DNA of 64,000 nucleotides from Azolla caroliniana. Its lineage: Eukaryota; Polypodiophyta. The stretch lies in the NCBI GenBank assembly GCA_043228905.1, contig JBHGNT010000056.1:1-64000 (forward strand). The letters are read 5' to 3'. Positions 1-10,678 of the stretch are shown in pieces (position 1 is the stretch's first letter; every line of letters begins with the position of its first letter). The position numbers and the translations under genes are program-made. Under the pieces are notes generated by a model. It worked only from the letters and a program-made list of their open reading frames with translations. It had not been told where the DNA came from and did not search any database.

Positions 1-178
1 AGGTATGACCATTTTAATTTACTCACTCGCTGGCCTCAACTCCCTCCTCCAACATGCTAATTTCCTCATGTCTTTCGACGTCAGTTTCAAAATCTTGATT
101 TTTTAATTCTATATCATAGCTAGCCTTGTTAGCTTCGATTCGCATGTTTGAACACAGAAATCCGATATCACACGAGCC
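1..178. repeat. Representative satellite monomer (first complete unit)
   Basis: Taking AGGTATGACC as an arbitrary start, this copy runs 178 bp to GAGCC. In order it contains a T/A-rich start, a pyrimidine-rich tract (about 21-50) that varies between copies, a variable middle, a T6 run followed by AA at about 97-104, an NheI site GCTAGC (119-124), an EcoRV site GATATC (164-169) and the closing CACGAGCC. A typical copy counts 46 C and 22 G on this strand. This particular copy carries the GCTGGCC, CCAACATGC, GACGTCAG and CTTGATT variants, which mark one monomer type found mainly in the first 13 kb. Confidence 0.95.
89..102. other. Short dyad AAAATC-NN-GATTTT (example copy)
   Basis: This 14-bp inverted repeat has six-base arms and a two-base centre, and it occurs once per monomer. 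The centre is TT here and TC or AC in most other copies, while the arms are usually intact. Arm changes also exist: AACATC at 26960, AAAAACTTG at 13614, GAAATC in the CGTCAG/CGAAATC monomers. It overlaps the start of the T6 tract. No binding protein is known to me; the dyad itself is directly visible. Confidence 0.75.
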
Positions 179-200
179 TGGTATGACCATTTTAATTTAC
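142..200. other. Conserved segment of the monomer (example copy)
   Basis: From GCATGTTTGAACACAG through ATCCGATATCACACGAGCC and across the chosen monomer boundary to ATTTTAATTTAC, nearly all copies in the window read the same. Exceptions are few: CACTGAAATC at 11 sites, GAGCCACG, CACATGAGCC, GCATAATTG, TTTTAACAC, and A/T at the CCWGG centre. The remaining 120 bp carry most of the diagnostic variation. In centromeric satellites such conserved/variable partition is often read as a sign of a protein-binding or nucleosome-positioning constraint; here that is inference. No match to the CENP-B box core (TTCG, four bases, A, two bases, CGGG) was found. Confidence 0.7.
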
Positions 201-890
201 TCACTGGCTCTTCTCAACTCCCTCCTCAAATATGCTAATTTCTTCATGTCTCTCGACCTGAGTTTCAAAATCTCGATTTTTTAATTCTATATCATAGCTA
301 GCCTTGTTAGCTTCGATTTGCATGTTTGAACACAGAAATCCGATATCACACGAGCCAGGTATGACCATTTTAATTTACTCACTGGCTCTTCTCAACTCCC
401 TCCTCAAATATGCTAATTTCCTCATGTCTCTCGACCTGAGTTTCAAAATCTCGATTTTTTAAGTCTATATCATAGCTAGCCTTGTTAGTTTCGATTCGCA
501 TGTTTGAACACAGAAATCCGATATCACACGAGCCTGGTATGACCATTTTAATTTACTCACTCGCTCTTCTCAACTCCCTCCTCAAATATGCTAGTTTCTT
601 CATGTCTCTCGACCTGAGTTTCAAAATCACGATTTTTTAATTCTATATCATAGCTAGCCTTGTTAGATTCGATTCGCATGTTTGAACACAGAAATCCGAT
701 ATCACACGAGCCAGGTATGACCATTTTAATTTACTCACTCGCTGGCCTCAACTCCCTCCTCCAACATGCTAATTTCCTCATGTCTTTCGACGTCAGTTTC
801 AAAATCTTGATTTTTTAATTCTATATCATAGCTAGCCTTGTTAGCTTCGATTCGCATGTTTGAACACAGAAATCCGATATCACACGAGCC
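179..890. repeat. Four-monomer cassette, first of nine copies
   Basis: Four monomer types follow in fixed order. The first has TTCTTCATG, CTCGATT and usually GCTTCGATTTG. The second has TTCCTCATG, AAGTCTATATC and GTTTCGATTCG, and is mostly followed by the GCCTGG junction. The third has TTCTTCATG, CACGATT and usually GATTCGATTCG. The fourth has CCAACATGC, GACGTCAG and CTTGATT. Cassettes start at 179, 1603, 3026, 4094, 5517, 7119, 8187, 9255 and 12637. Individual cassettes differ by single bases; the one near 10145 lacks the second monomer. Intervals between cassettes are filled with one to several other monomers, so this is an irregular rather than strict higher-order repeat. Confidence 0.8.
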
Positions 891-1499
891 AGGTATGACC
901 ATTTTAATTTACTCACTCGCTCTTCTCAACTCCCTCCTCCAACATGCTAATTTCCTCATGTCTTTCGACGTCAGTTTCAAAATCTTGATTTTTTAATTCT
1001 ATATCATAGCTAGCCTTGTTAGCTTCGATTCGCATGTTTGAACACAGAAATCCGATATCACACGAGCCAGGTATGACCATTTTAATTTACTCGCTCGCGC
1101 TTCTCAACTCCCTCCTCCAGCATGCTAATTTCCTCATGTCTTTCGACGTCAGTTTCAAAATCTCGATTTTTTTATTCTATATCATTGCTAGCCTTGTTAG
1201 TTTCGATTCGCATGTTTGAACACAGAAATCCGATATCACACGAGCCAGGTATGACCATTTTAATTTACTCACACGCTCTTCTCAACTCCCTCCTCAAATA
1301 TGCTAATTTCTTCATGTCTCTCGACCTGAGTTTCAAAATCTCGATTTTTTTATTCTATATCATTGCTAGCCTTGTTAGTTTCGATTCGCATGTTTGAACA
1401 CAGAAATCCGATATCACACGAGCCAGGTATGACCATTTTAATTTACTCACACGCTCTTCTCAACTCCCTCCTCAAATATGCTAATTTCTTCATGTCTCC

Positions 1500-3990
1500 C
1501 GACCTGATTTTCAAAATCTCGATTTTTTAATTCTATATCATAGCTAGCCTTGTTAGCTTCGATTCGCATGTTTGAACACAGAAATCCGATATCACACGAG
1601 CCAGGTATGACCATTTTAATTTACTCACACGCTCTTCTCAACTCCCTCCTCAAATATGCTAATTTCTTCATGTCTCTCGACCTGAGTTTCAAAATCTCGA
1701 TTTTTTAATTCTATATCATAGCTAGCCTTGTTAGCTTCGATTTGCATGTTTGAACACAGAAATCCGATATCACACGAGCCAGGTATGACCATTTTAATTT
1801 ACTCACTGGCTCTTCTCAACTCCCTCCTCAAATATGCTAATTTCCTCATGTCTCTTGACCTGAGTTTCAAAATCTCGATTTTTTAAGTCTATATCATAGC
1901 TAGCCTTGTTAGTTTCGATTCGCATAATTGAACACAGAAATCCGATATCACACGAGCCTGGTATGACCATTTTAATTTACTCACTGGCTCTTCTCAACTC
2001 CCTCCTCAAATATGCTAATTTCTTCATGTCTCTCGACCTGAGTTTCAAAATCACGATTTTTTAATTCTATATCATAGCTAGCCTTGTTAGATTCGATTCG
2101 CATGTTTGAACACAGAAATCCGATATCACACGAGCCAGGTATGACCATTTTAATTTACTCACTCGCTCTTCTCAACTCCCTCCTCCAACATGCTAATTTC
2201 CTCATGTCTTTCGACGTCAGTTTCAAAATCTTGATTTTTTAATTCTATATCATAGCTAGCCTTGTTAGCTTCGATTCGCATGTTTGAACACAGAAATCCG
2301 ATATCACACGAGCCAGGTATGACCATTTTAATTTACTCACACGCTCTTCTCAACTCCCTCCTCAAATATGCTAATGTCCTCATGTCTCTTGACCTGAGTT
2401 TCAAAATCTCGATTTTTTAAGTCTATATCATAGCTAGCCTTGTTAGTTTCGATTCGCATGTTTGAACACAGAAATCCGATATCACACGAGCCAGGTATGA
2501 CCATTTTAATTTACTCACTGACTCTTCTCAACTCCCTCCTCAAATATGCTAATTTCCTCATGTCTCTCGACCTGAGTTTCAAAATCTCGATTTTTTAATT
2601 CTATATCATAGCTAGCCTTGTTAGTTTCGATTCGCATGTTTGAACACAGAAATCCGATATCACACGAGCCAGGTATGACCATTTTAATTTACTCACTCGC
2701 TCTTCTCAACTCCCTCCTCAAATATGCTAATTTCTTCATGTCTCTCGACCTGAGTTTCAAAATCTCGATTTTTTAATTCTATATCATAGCTAGCCGTGTT
2801 AGCTTCGATTTGCATGTTTGAACACAGAAATCCGATATCACACGAGCCAGGTATGACCAATTTAATTTACTCACTGGCTCTTCTCAACTCCCTCCTCAAA
2901 TATGCTAATTTCCTCATGTCTCTCACCTGAGTTTCGAAATCTCGATTTTTTAATTCTATATCATAGCTAGCCTTGTTAGTTTCGATTCGCATGTTTGAAC
3001 ACAGAAATCCGATATCACACGAGCCAGGTATGACCATTTTAATTTACTCACACGCTCTTCTCAACTCCCTCCTCAAATATGCTAATTTCTTCATGTCTCT
3101 CGACCTGAGTTTCAAAATCTCGATTTTTTAATTCTATATCATAGCTAGCCTTGTTAGCTTCGATTTGCATGTTTGAACACAGAAATCCGATATCACACGA
3201 GCCAGGTATGACCATTTTAATTTACTCACTGGCTCTTCTCAACTCCCTCCTCAAATATGCTAATTTCCTCATGTCTCTTGACCTGAGTTTCAAAATCTCG
3301 ATTTTTTAAGTCTATATCATAGCTAGCCTTGTTAGTTTCGATTCGCATGTTTGAACACAGAAATCCGATATCACACGAGCCTGGTATGACCATTTTAATT
3401 TACTCACTGGCTCTTCTCAACTCCCTCCTCAAATATGCTAATTTCTTCATGTCTCTCGACCTGAGTTTCAAAATCACGATTTTTTAATTCTATATCATAG
3501 CTAGCCTTGTTAGATTCGATTCGCATGTTTGAACACAGAAATCCGATATCACACGAGCCAGGTATGACCATTTTAATTTACTCACTCGCTGGCCTCAACT
3601 CCCTCCTCCAACATGCTAATTTCCTCATGTCTTTCGACGTCAGTTTCAAAATCTTGATTTTTTAATTCTATATCATAGCTAGCCTTGTTAGCTTCGATTC
3701 GCATGTTTGAACACAGAAATCCGATATCACACGAGCCAGGTATGACCATTTTAATTTACTCACACGCTCTTCTCAACTCCCTCCTCAAATATGCTAATTT
3801 CTTCATGTCTCTCGACCTGAGTTTCAAAATCTCGATTTTTTAATTCTATATCATAGCTAGCCTTGTTAGCTTCGATTTGCATGTTTGAACACAGAAATCC
3901 GATATCACACGAGCCAGGTATGACCATTTTAATTTACTCACTGGCTCTTCTCAACTCCCTCCTCAAATATGCTAATTTCCTCATGTCTCT
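1500..3990. repeat. 14-monomer duplication, copy 1
   Basis: Private variants repeat 2,491 bp apart: GACCTGATTTTC at 1501 and 3992, GCATAATTG at about 1923 and 4414, GCCGTGTTAG at 2793 and 5284, and the one-base-short TCTCACCTG at 2921 and 5412. The spacing equals 14 monomers less one deleted base. The match runs from about 1500 to 3837. One noticed difference is GCTGGCC in some equivalent monomers versus GCTCTTC; otherwise the copies agree closely by eye. Confidence 0.85.
2918..2930. repeat. 177-bp monomer marker, lineage 1 (TCTCTCACCTG with CGAAATC)
   Basis: One base is missing from TCTCTCGACCTG, giving TCTCTCACCTG and a 177-bp monomer. In this lineage the same monomer has GACCAATTTAA, TGGCTC and TTTCGAAATC, and it follows a GCCGTGTTAG monomer. 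Copies lie near 2921, 5412, 25702, 50612 and 59512. The linked set of changes shows one origin followed by spread. Confidence 0.85.
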
Positions 3991-6328
3991 CGACCTGATT
4001 TTCAAAATCTCGATTTTTTAATTCTATATCATAGCTAGCCTTGTTAGCTTCGATTCGCATGTTTGAACACAGAAATCCGATATCACACGAGCCAGGTATG
4101 ACCATTTTAATTTACTCACACGCTCTTCTCAACTCCCTCCTCAAATATGCTAATTTCTTCATGTCTCTCGACCTGAGTTTCAAAATCTCGATTTTTTAAT
4201 TCTATATCATAGCTAGCCTTGTTAGCTTCGATTTGCATGTTTGAACACAGAAATCCGATATCACACGAGCCAGGTATGACCATTTTAATTTACTCACTGG
4301 CTCTTCTCAACTCCCTCCTCAAATATGCTAATTTCCTCATGTCTCTTGACCTGAGTTTCAAAATCTCGATTTTTTAAGTCTATATCATAGCTAGCCTTGT
4401 TAGTTTCGATTCGCATAATTGAACACAGAAATCCGATATCACACGAGCCTGGTATGACCATTTTAATTTACTCACTGGCTCTTCTCAACTCCCTCCTCAA
4501 ATATGCTAATTTCTTCATGTCTCTCGACCTGAGTTTCAAAATCACGATTTTTTAATTCTATATCATAGCTAGCCTTGTTAGATTCGATTCGCATGTTTGA
4601 ACACAGAAATCCGATATCACACGAGCCAGGTATGACCATTTTAATTTACTCACTCGCTCTTCTCAACTCCCTCCTCCAACATGCTAATTTCCTCATGTCT
4701 TTCGACGTCAGTTTCAAAATCTTGATTTTTTAATTCTATATCATAGCTAGCCTTGTTAGCTTCGATTCGCATGTTTGAACACAGAAATCCGATATCACAC
4801 GAGCCAGGTATGACCATTTTAATTTACTCACACGCTCTTCTCAACTCCCTCCTCAAATATGCTAATGTCCTCATGTCTCTTGACCTGAGTTTCAAAATCT
4901 CGATTTTTTAAGTCTATATCATAGCTAGCCTTGTTAGTTTCGATTCGCATGTTTGAACACAGAAATCCGATATCACACGAGCCAGGTATGACCATTTTAA
5001 TTTACTCACTGACTCTTCTCAACTCCCTCCTCAAATATGCTAATTTCCTCATGTCTCTCGACCTGAGTTTCAAAATCTCGATTTTTTAATTCTATATCAT
5101 AGCTAGCCTTGTTAGTTTCGATTCGCATGTTTGAACACAGAAATCCGATATCACACGAGCCAGGTATGACCATTTTAATTTACTCACTCGCTCTTCTCAA
5201 CTCCCTCCTCAAATATGCTAATTTCTTCATGTCTCTCGACCTGAGTTTCAAAATCTCGATTTTTTAATTCTATATCATAGCTAGCCGTGTTAGCTTCGAT
5301 TTGCATGTTTGAACACAGAAATCCGATATCACACGAGCCAGGTATGACCAATTTAATTTACTCACTGGCTCTTCTCAACTCCCTCCTCAAATATGCTAAT
5401 TTCCTCATGTCTCTCACCTGAGTTTCGAAATCTCGATTTTTTAATTCTATATCATAGCTAGCCTTGTTAGTTTCGATTCGCATGTTTGAACACAGAAATC
5501 CGATATCACACGAGCCAGGTATGACCATTTTAATTTACTCACACGCTCTTCTCAACTCCCTCCTCAAATATGCTAATTTCTTCATGTCTCTCGACCTGAG
5601 TTTCAAAATCTCGATTTTTTAATTCTATATCATAGCTAGCCTTGTTAGCTTCGATTTGCATGTTTGAACACAGAAATCCGATATCACACGAGCCAGGTAT
5701 GACCATTTTAATTTACTCACTGGCTCTTCTCAACTCCCTCCTCAAATATGCTAATTTCCTCATGTCTCTTGACCTGAGTTTCAAAATCTCGATTTTTTAA
5801 GTCTATATCATAGCTAGCCTTGTTAGTTTCGATTCGCATGTTTGAACACAGAAATCCGATATCACACGAGCCTGGTATGACCATTTTAATTTACTCACTG
5901 GCTCTTCTCAACTCCCTCCTCAAATATGCTAATTTCTTCATGTCTCTCGACCTGAGTTTCAAAATCACGATTTTTTAATTCTATATCATAGCTAGCCTTG
6001 TTAGATTCGATTCGCATGTTTGAACACAGAAATCCGATATCACACGAGCCAGGTATGACCATTTTAATTTACTCACTCGCTGGCCTCAACTCCCTCCTCC
6101 AACATGCTAATTTCCTCATGTCTTTCGACGTCAGTTTCAAAATCTTGATTTTTTAATTCTATATCATAGCTAGCCTTGTTAGCTTCGATTCGCATGTTTG
6201 AACACAGAAATCCGATATCACACGAGCCAGGTATGACCATTTTAATTTACTCACACGCTCTTCTCAACTCCCTCCTCAAATATGCTAATTTCTTCATGTC
6301 TCTCGACCTGAGTTTCAAAATCTCGATT
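3991..6328. repeat. 14-monomer duplication, copy 2
   Basis: This is the second copy of the block beginning near 1500, offset by 2,491 bp. It stops matching near 6328, where this copy has TTTTTTTATTCT and copy 1 (3838) has TTTTTTAATTCT. The two copies adjoin directly, as expected for an unequal-exchange product. Confidence 0.85.
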
Positions 6329-6965
6329 TTTTTATTCTATATCATTGCTAGCCTTGTTAGTTTCGATTCGCATGTTTGAACACAGAAATCCGATATCACA
6401 CGAGCCAGGTATGACCATTTTAATTTACTCACACGCTCTTCTCAACTCCCTCCTCAAATATGCTAATTTCTTCATGTCTCTCGACCTGAGTTTCAAAATC
6501 TCGATTTTTTAATTCTATATCATAGCTAGCCTTATTAGTTTCGATTCGCATGTTTGAACACAGAAATCCGATATCACACGAGCCAGGTATGACCATTTTA
6601 ATTTACTCACACGCTCTTCTCAACTCCCTCCTCAAATATGCTAATTTCTTCATGTCTCTCGACCTGAGTTTCAAAATCTCGATTTTTTAATTCTATATCA
6701 TAGCTAGCCTTGTTAGCTTCGATTTGCATGTTTGAACACAGAAATCCGATATCACACAAGCCAGGTATGACCATTTTAATTTACTCACTGGCTCTTCTCA
6801 ACTCCCTCCTCAAATATGCTAATGTCCTCATGTCTCTTGACCTGAGTTTCAAAATCTCGATTTTTTAAGTCTATATCATAGCTAGCCTTGTTAGTTTCGA
6901 TTCGCATGTTTGAACACAGAAATCCGATATCACACGAGCCTGGTATGACCATTTTAATTTACTCA
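5640..6965. repeat. 15-monomer-offset duplication, copy 1
   Basis: CTTATTAGTT at 6531 and 9201, and ATCACACAAG at 6751 and 9421, are both exactly 2,670 bp (15 monomers) apart. The match spans about 7.4 monomers, from near 5640/8310 to 6965/9635, where CACACGC replaces CACTGGC. Confidence 0.8.
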
Positions 6966-8309
6966 CACGCTCTTCTCAACTCCCTCCTCAAATATGCTAA
7001 TTTCTTCATGTCTCTCGACCTGAGTTTCAAAATCTCGATTTTTTAATTCTATATCATAGCTAGCCTTGTTAGCTTCGATTCACATGTTTGAACACAGAAA
7101 TCCGATATCACACGAGCCTGGTATGACCATTTTAATTTACTCACTGGCTCTTCTCAACTCCCTCCTCAAATATGCTAATTTCTTCATGTCTCTCGACCTG
7201 AGTTTCAAAATCTCGATTTTTTAATTCTATATCATAGCTAGCCTTGTTAGCTTCGATTTGCATGTTTGAACACAGAAATCCGATATCACACGAGCCAGGT
7301 ATGACCATTTTAATTTACTCACTGGCTCTTCTCAACTCCCTCCTCAAATATGCTAATTTCCTCATGTCTCTTGACCTGAGTTTCAAAATCTCGATTTTTT
7401 AAGTCTATATCATAGCTAGCCTTGTTAGTTTCGATTCGCATGTTTGAACACAGAAATCCGATATCACACGAGCCTGGTATGACCATTTTAATTTACTCAC
7501 TGGCTCTTCTCAACTCCCTCCTCAAATATGCTAATTTCTTCATGTCTCTCGACCTGAGTTTCAAAATCACGATTTTTTAATTCTATATCATAGCTAGCCT
7601 TGTTAGATTCGATTCGCATGTTTGAACACAGAAATCCGATATCACACGAGCCAGGTATGACCATTTTAATTTACTCACTCGCTCTTCTCAACTCCCTCCT
7701 CCAACATGCTAATTTCCTCATGTCTTTCGACGTCAGTTTCAAAATCTTGATTTTTTAATTCTATATCATAGCTAGCCTTGTTAGCTTCGATTCGCATGTT
7801 TGAACACAGAAATCCGATATCACACGAGCCAGGTATGACCATTTTAATTTACTCACACGCTCTTCTCAACTCCCTCCTCAAATATGCTAATTTCCTCATG
7901 TCTCTTGACCTGAGTTTCAAAATCTCGATTTTTTAATTCTATATCATTGCTAGCCTTGTTAGTTTCGATTCGCATGTTTGAACACAGAAATCCGATATCA
8001 CACGAGCCAGGTATGACCATTTTAATTTACTCACACGCTCTTCTCAACTCCCTCCTCAAATATGCTAATTTCTTCATGTCTCTCGACCTGAGTTTCAAAA
8101 TCTCGATTTTTTAATACTATATCATAGCTAGCCTTGTTAGCTTCGATTCGCATGTTTGAACACAGAAATCCGATATCACACGAGCCTGGTATGACCATTT
8201 TAATTTACTCACTGGCTCTTCTCAACTCCCTCCTCAAATATGCTAATTTCTTCATGTCTCTCGACCTGAGTTTCAAAATCACGATTTTTTAATTCTATAT
8301 CATAGCTAG

Positions 8310-9635
8310 CCTTGTTATCTTCGATTTGCATGTTTGAACACAGAAATCCGATATCACACGAGCCAGGTATGACCATTTTAATTTACTCACTGGCTCTTCT
8401 CAACTCCCTCCTCAAATATGCTAATTTCCTCATGTCTCTTGACCTGAGTTTCAAAATCTCGATTTTTTAAGTCTATATCATAGCTAGCCTTGTTAGTTTC
8501 GATTCGCATGTTTGAACACAGAAATCCGATATCACACGAGCCTGGTATGACCATTTTAATTTACTCACTGGCTCTTCTCAACTCCCTCCTCAAATATGCT
8601 AATTTCTTCATGTCTCTCGACCTGAGTTTCAAAATCACGATTTTTTAATTCTATATCATAGCTAGCCTTGTTAGATTCGATTCGCATGTTTGAACACAGA
8701 AATCCGATATCACACGAGCCAGGTATGACCATTTTAATTTACTCACTCGCTGGCCTCAACTCCCTCCTCCAACATGCTAATTTCCTCATGTCTTTCGACG
8801 TCAGTTTCAAAATCTTGATTTTTTAATTCTATATCATAGCTAGCCTTGTTAGCTTCGATTCGCATGTTTGAACACAGAAATCCGATATCACACGAGCCAG
8901 GTATGACCATTTTAATTTACTCACACGCTCTTCTCAACTCCCTCCTCAAATATGCTAATTTCTTCATGTCTCTCGACCTGAGTTTCAAAATCTCGATTTT
9001 TTTATTCTATATCATTGCTAGCCTTGTTAGTTTCGATTCGCATGTTTGAACACAGAAATCCGATATCACACGAGCCAGGTATGACCATTTTAATTTACTC
9101 ACACGCTCTTCTCAACTCCCTCCTCAAATATGCTAATTTCTTCATGTCTCTCGACCTGAGTTTCAAAATCTCGATTTTTTAATTCTATATCATAGCTAGC
9201 CTTATTAGTTTCGATTCGCATGTTTGAACACAGAAATCCGATATCACACGAGCCAGGTATGACCATTTTAATTTACTCACACGCTCTTCTCAACTCCCTC
9301 CTCAAATATGCTAATTTCTTCATGTCTCTCGACCTGAGTTTCAAAATCTCGATTTTTTAATTCTATATCATAGCTAGCCTTGTTAGCTTCGATTTGCATG
9401 TTTGAACACAGAAATCCGATATCACACAAGCCAGGTATGACCATTTTAATTTACTCACTGGCTCTTCTCAACTCCCTCCTCAAATATGCTAATGTCCTCA
9501 TGTCTCTTGACCTGAGTTTCAAAATCTCGATTTTTTAAGTCTATATCATAGCTAGCCTTGTTAGTTTCTATTCGCATGTTTGAACACAGAAATCCGATAT
9601 CACACGAGCCTGGTATGACCATTTTAATTTACTCA
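8310..9635. repeat. 15-monomer-offset duplication, copy 2
   Basis: Second copy of 5640-6965. Differences noticed are GTTATCTTCG near 8316 (G to T) and GTTTCTATTCG near 9568. Seven monomers between the copies are not part of the match, so this is a spaced rather than adjoining duplication. Confidence 0.8.
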
Positions 9636-10678
9636 CTGGCTCTTCTCAACTCCCTCCTCAAATATGCTAATTTCTTCATGTCTCTCGACCTGAGTTTCAA
9701 AATCACGATTTTTTAATTCTATATCATAGCTAGCCTTGTTAGTTTCGATTCGCATGTTTGAACACAGAAATCCGATATCACACGAGCCAGGTATGACCAT
9801 TTTAATTTACTCACTCGCTGGCCTCAACTCCCTCCTCCAACATGCTAATTTCCTCATGTCTTTCGACGTCAGTTTCAAAATCTTGATTTTTTAATTCTAT
9901 ATCATAGCTAGCCTTGTTAGCTTCGATTCGCATGTTTGAACACAGAAATCCGATATCACACGAGCCAGGTATGACCATTTTAATTTACTCACACGCTCTT
10001 CTCAACTCCCTCCTCAAATATGCTAATTTCTTCATGTCTCTCGACCTGAGTTTCAAAATCTCGATTTTTTTATTCTATATCATTGCTAGCCTTGTTAGTT
10101 TCGATTCGCATGTTTGAACACAGAAATCCGATATCACACGAGCCAGGTATGACCATTTTAATTTACTCACACGCTCTTCTCAACTCCCTCCTCAAATATG
10201 CTAATTTCTTCATGTCTCTCGACCTGAGTTTCAAAATCTCGATTTTTTAATTCTATATCATAGCTAGCCTTGTTAGCTTCGATTCGCATGTTTGAACACA
10301 GAAATCCGATATCACACGAGCCTGGTATGACCATTTTAATTTACTCACTGGCTCTTCTCAACTCCCTCCTCAAATATGCTAATTTCTTCATGTCTCTCGA
10401 CCTGAGTTTCAAAATCACGATTTTTTAATTCTATATCATAGCTAGCCTTGTTAGATTCGATTCGCATGTTTGAACACAGAAATCCGATATCACACGAGCC
10501 AGGTATGACCATTTTAATTTACTCACTCGCTGGCCTCAACTCCCTCCTCCAACATGCTAATTTCCTCATGTCTTTCGACGTCAGTTTCAAAATCTTGATT
10601 TTTTAATTCTATATCATAGCTAGCCTTGTTAGCTTCGATTCGCATGTTTGAACACAGAAATCCGATATCACACGAGCC

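Noticed and set aside
97-104. T6/T7 run as an RNA polymerase III terminator
   Set aside because: A T-run occurs in every monomer, but I see no A- and B-box promoter pair or folded RNA ahead of it. It is simply part of the repeat.
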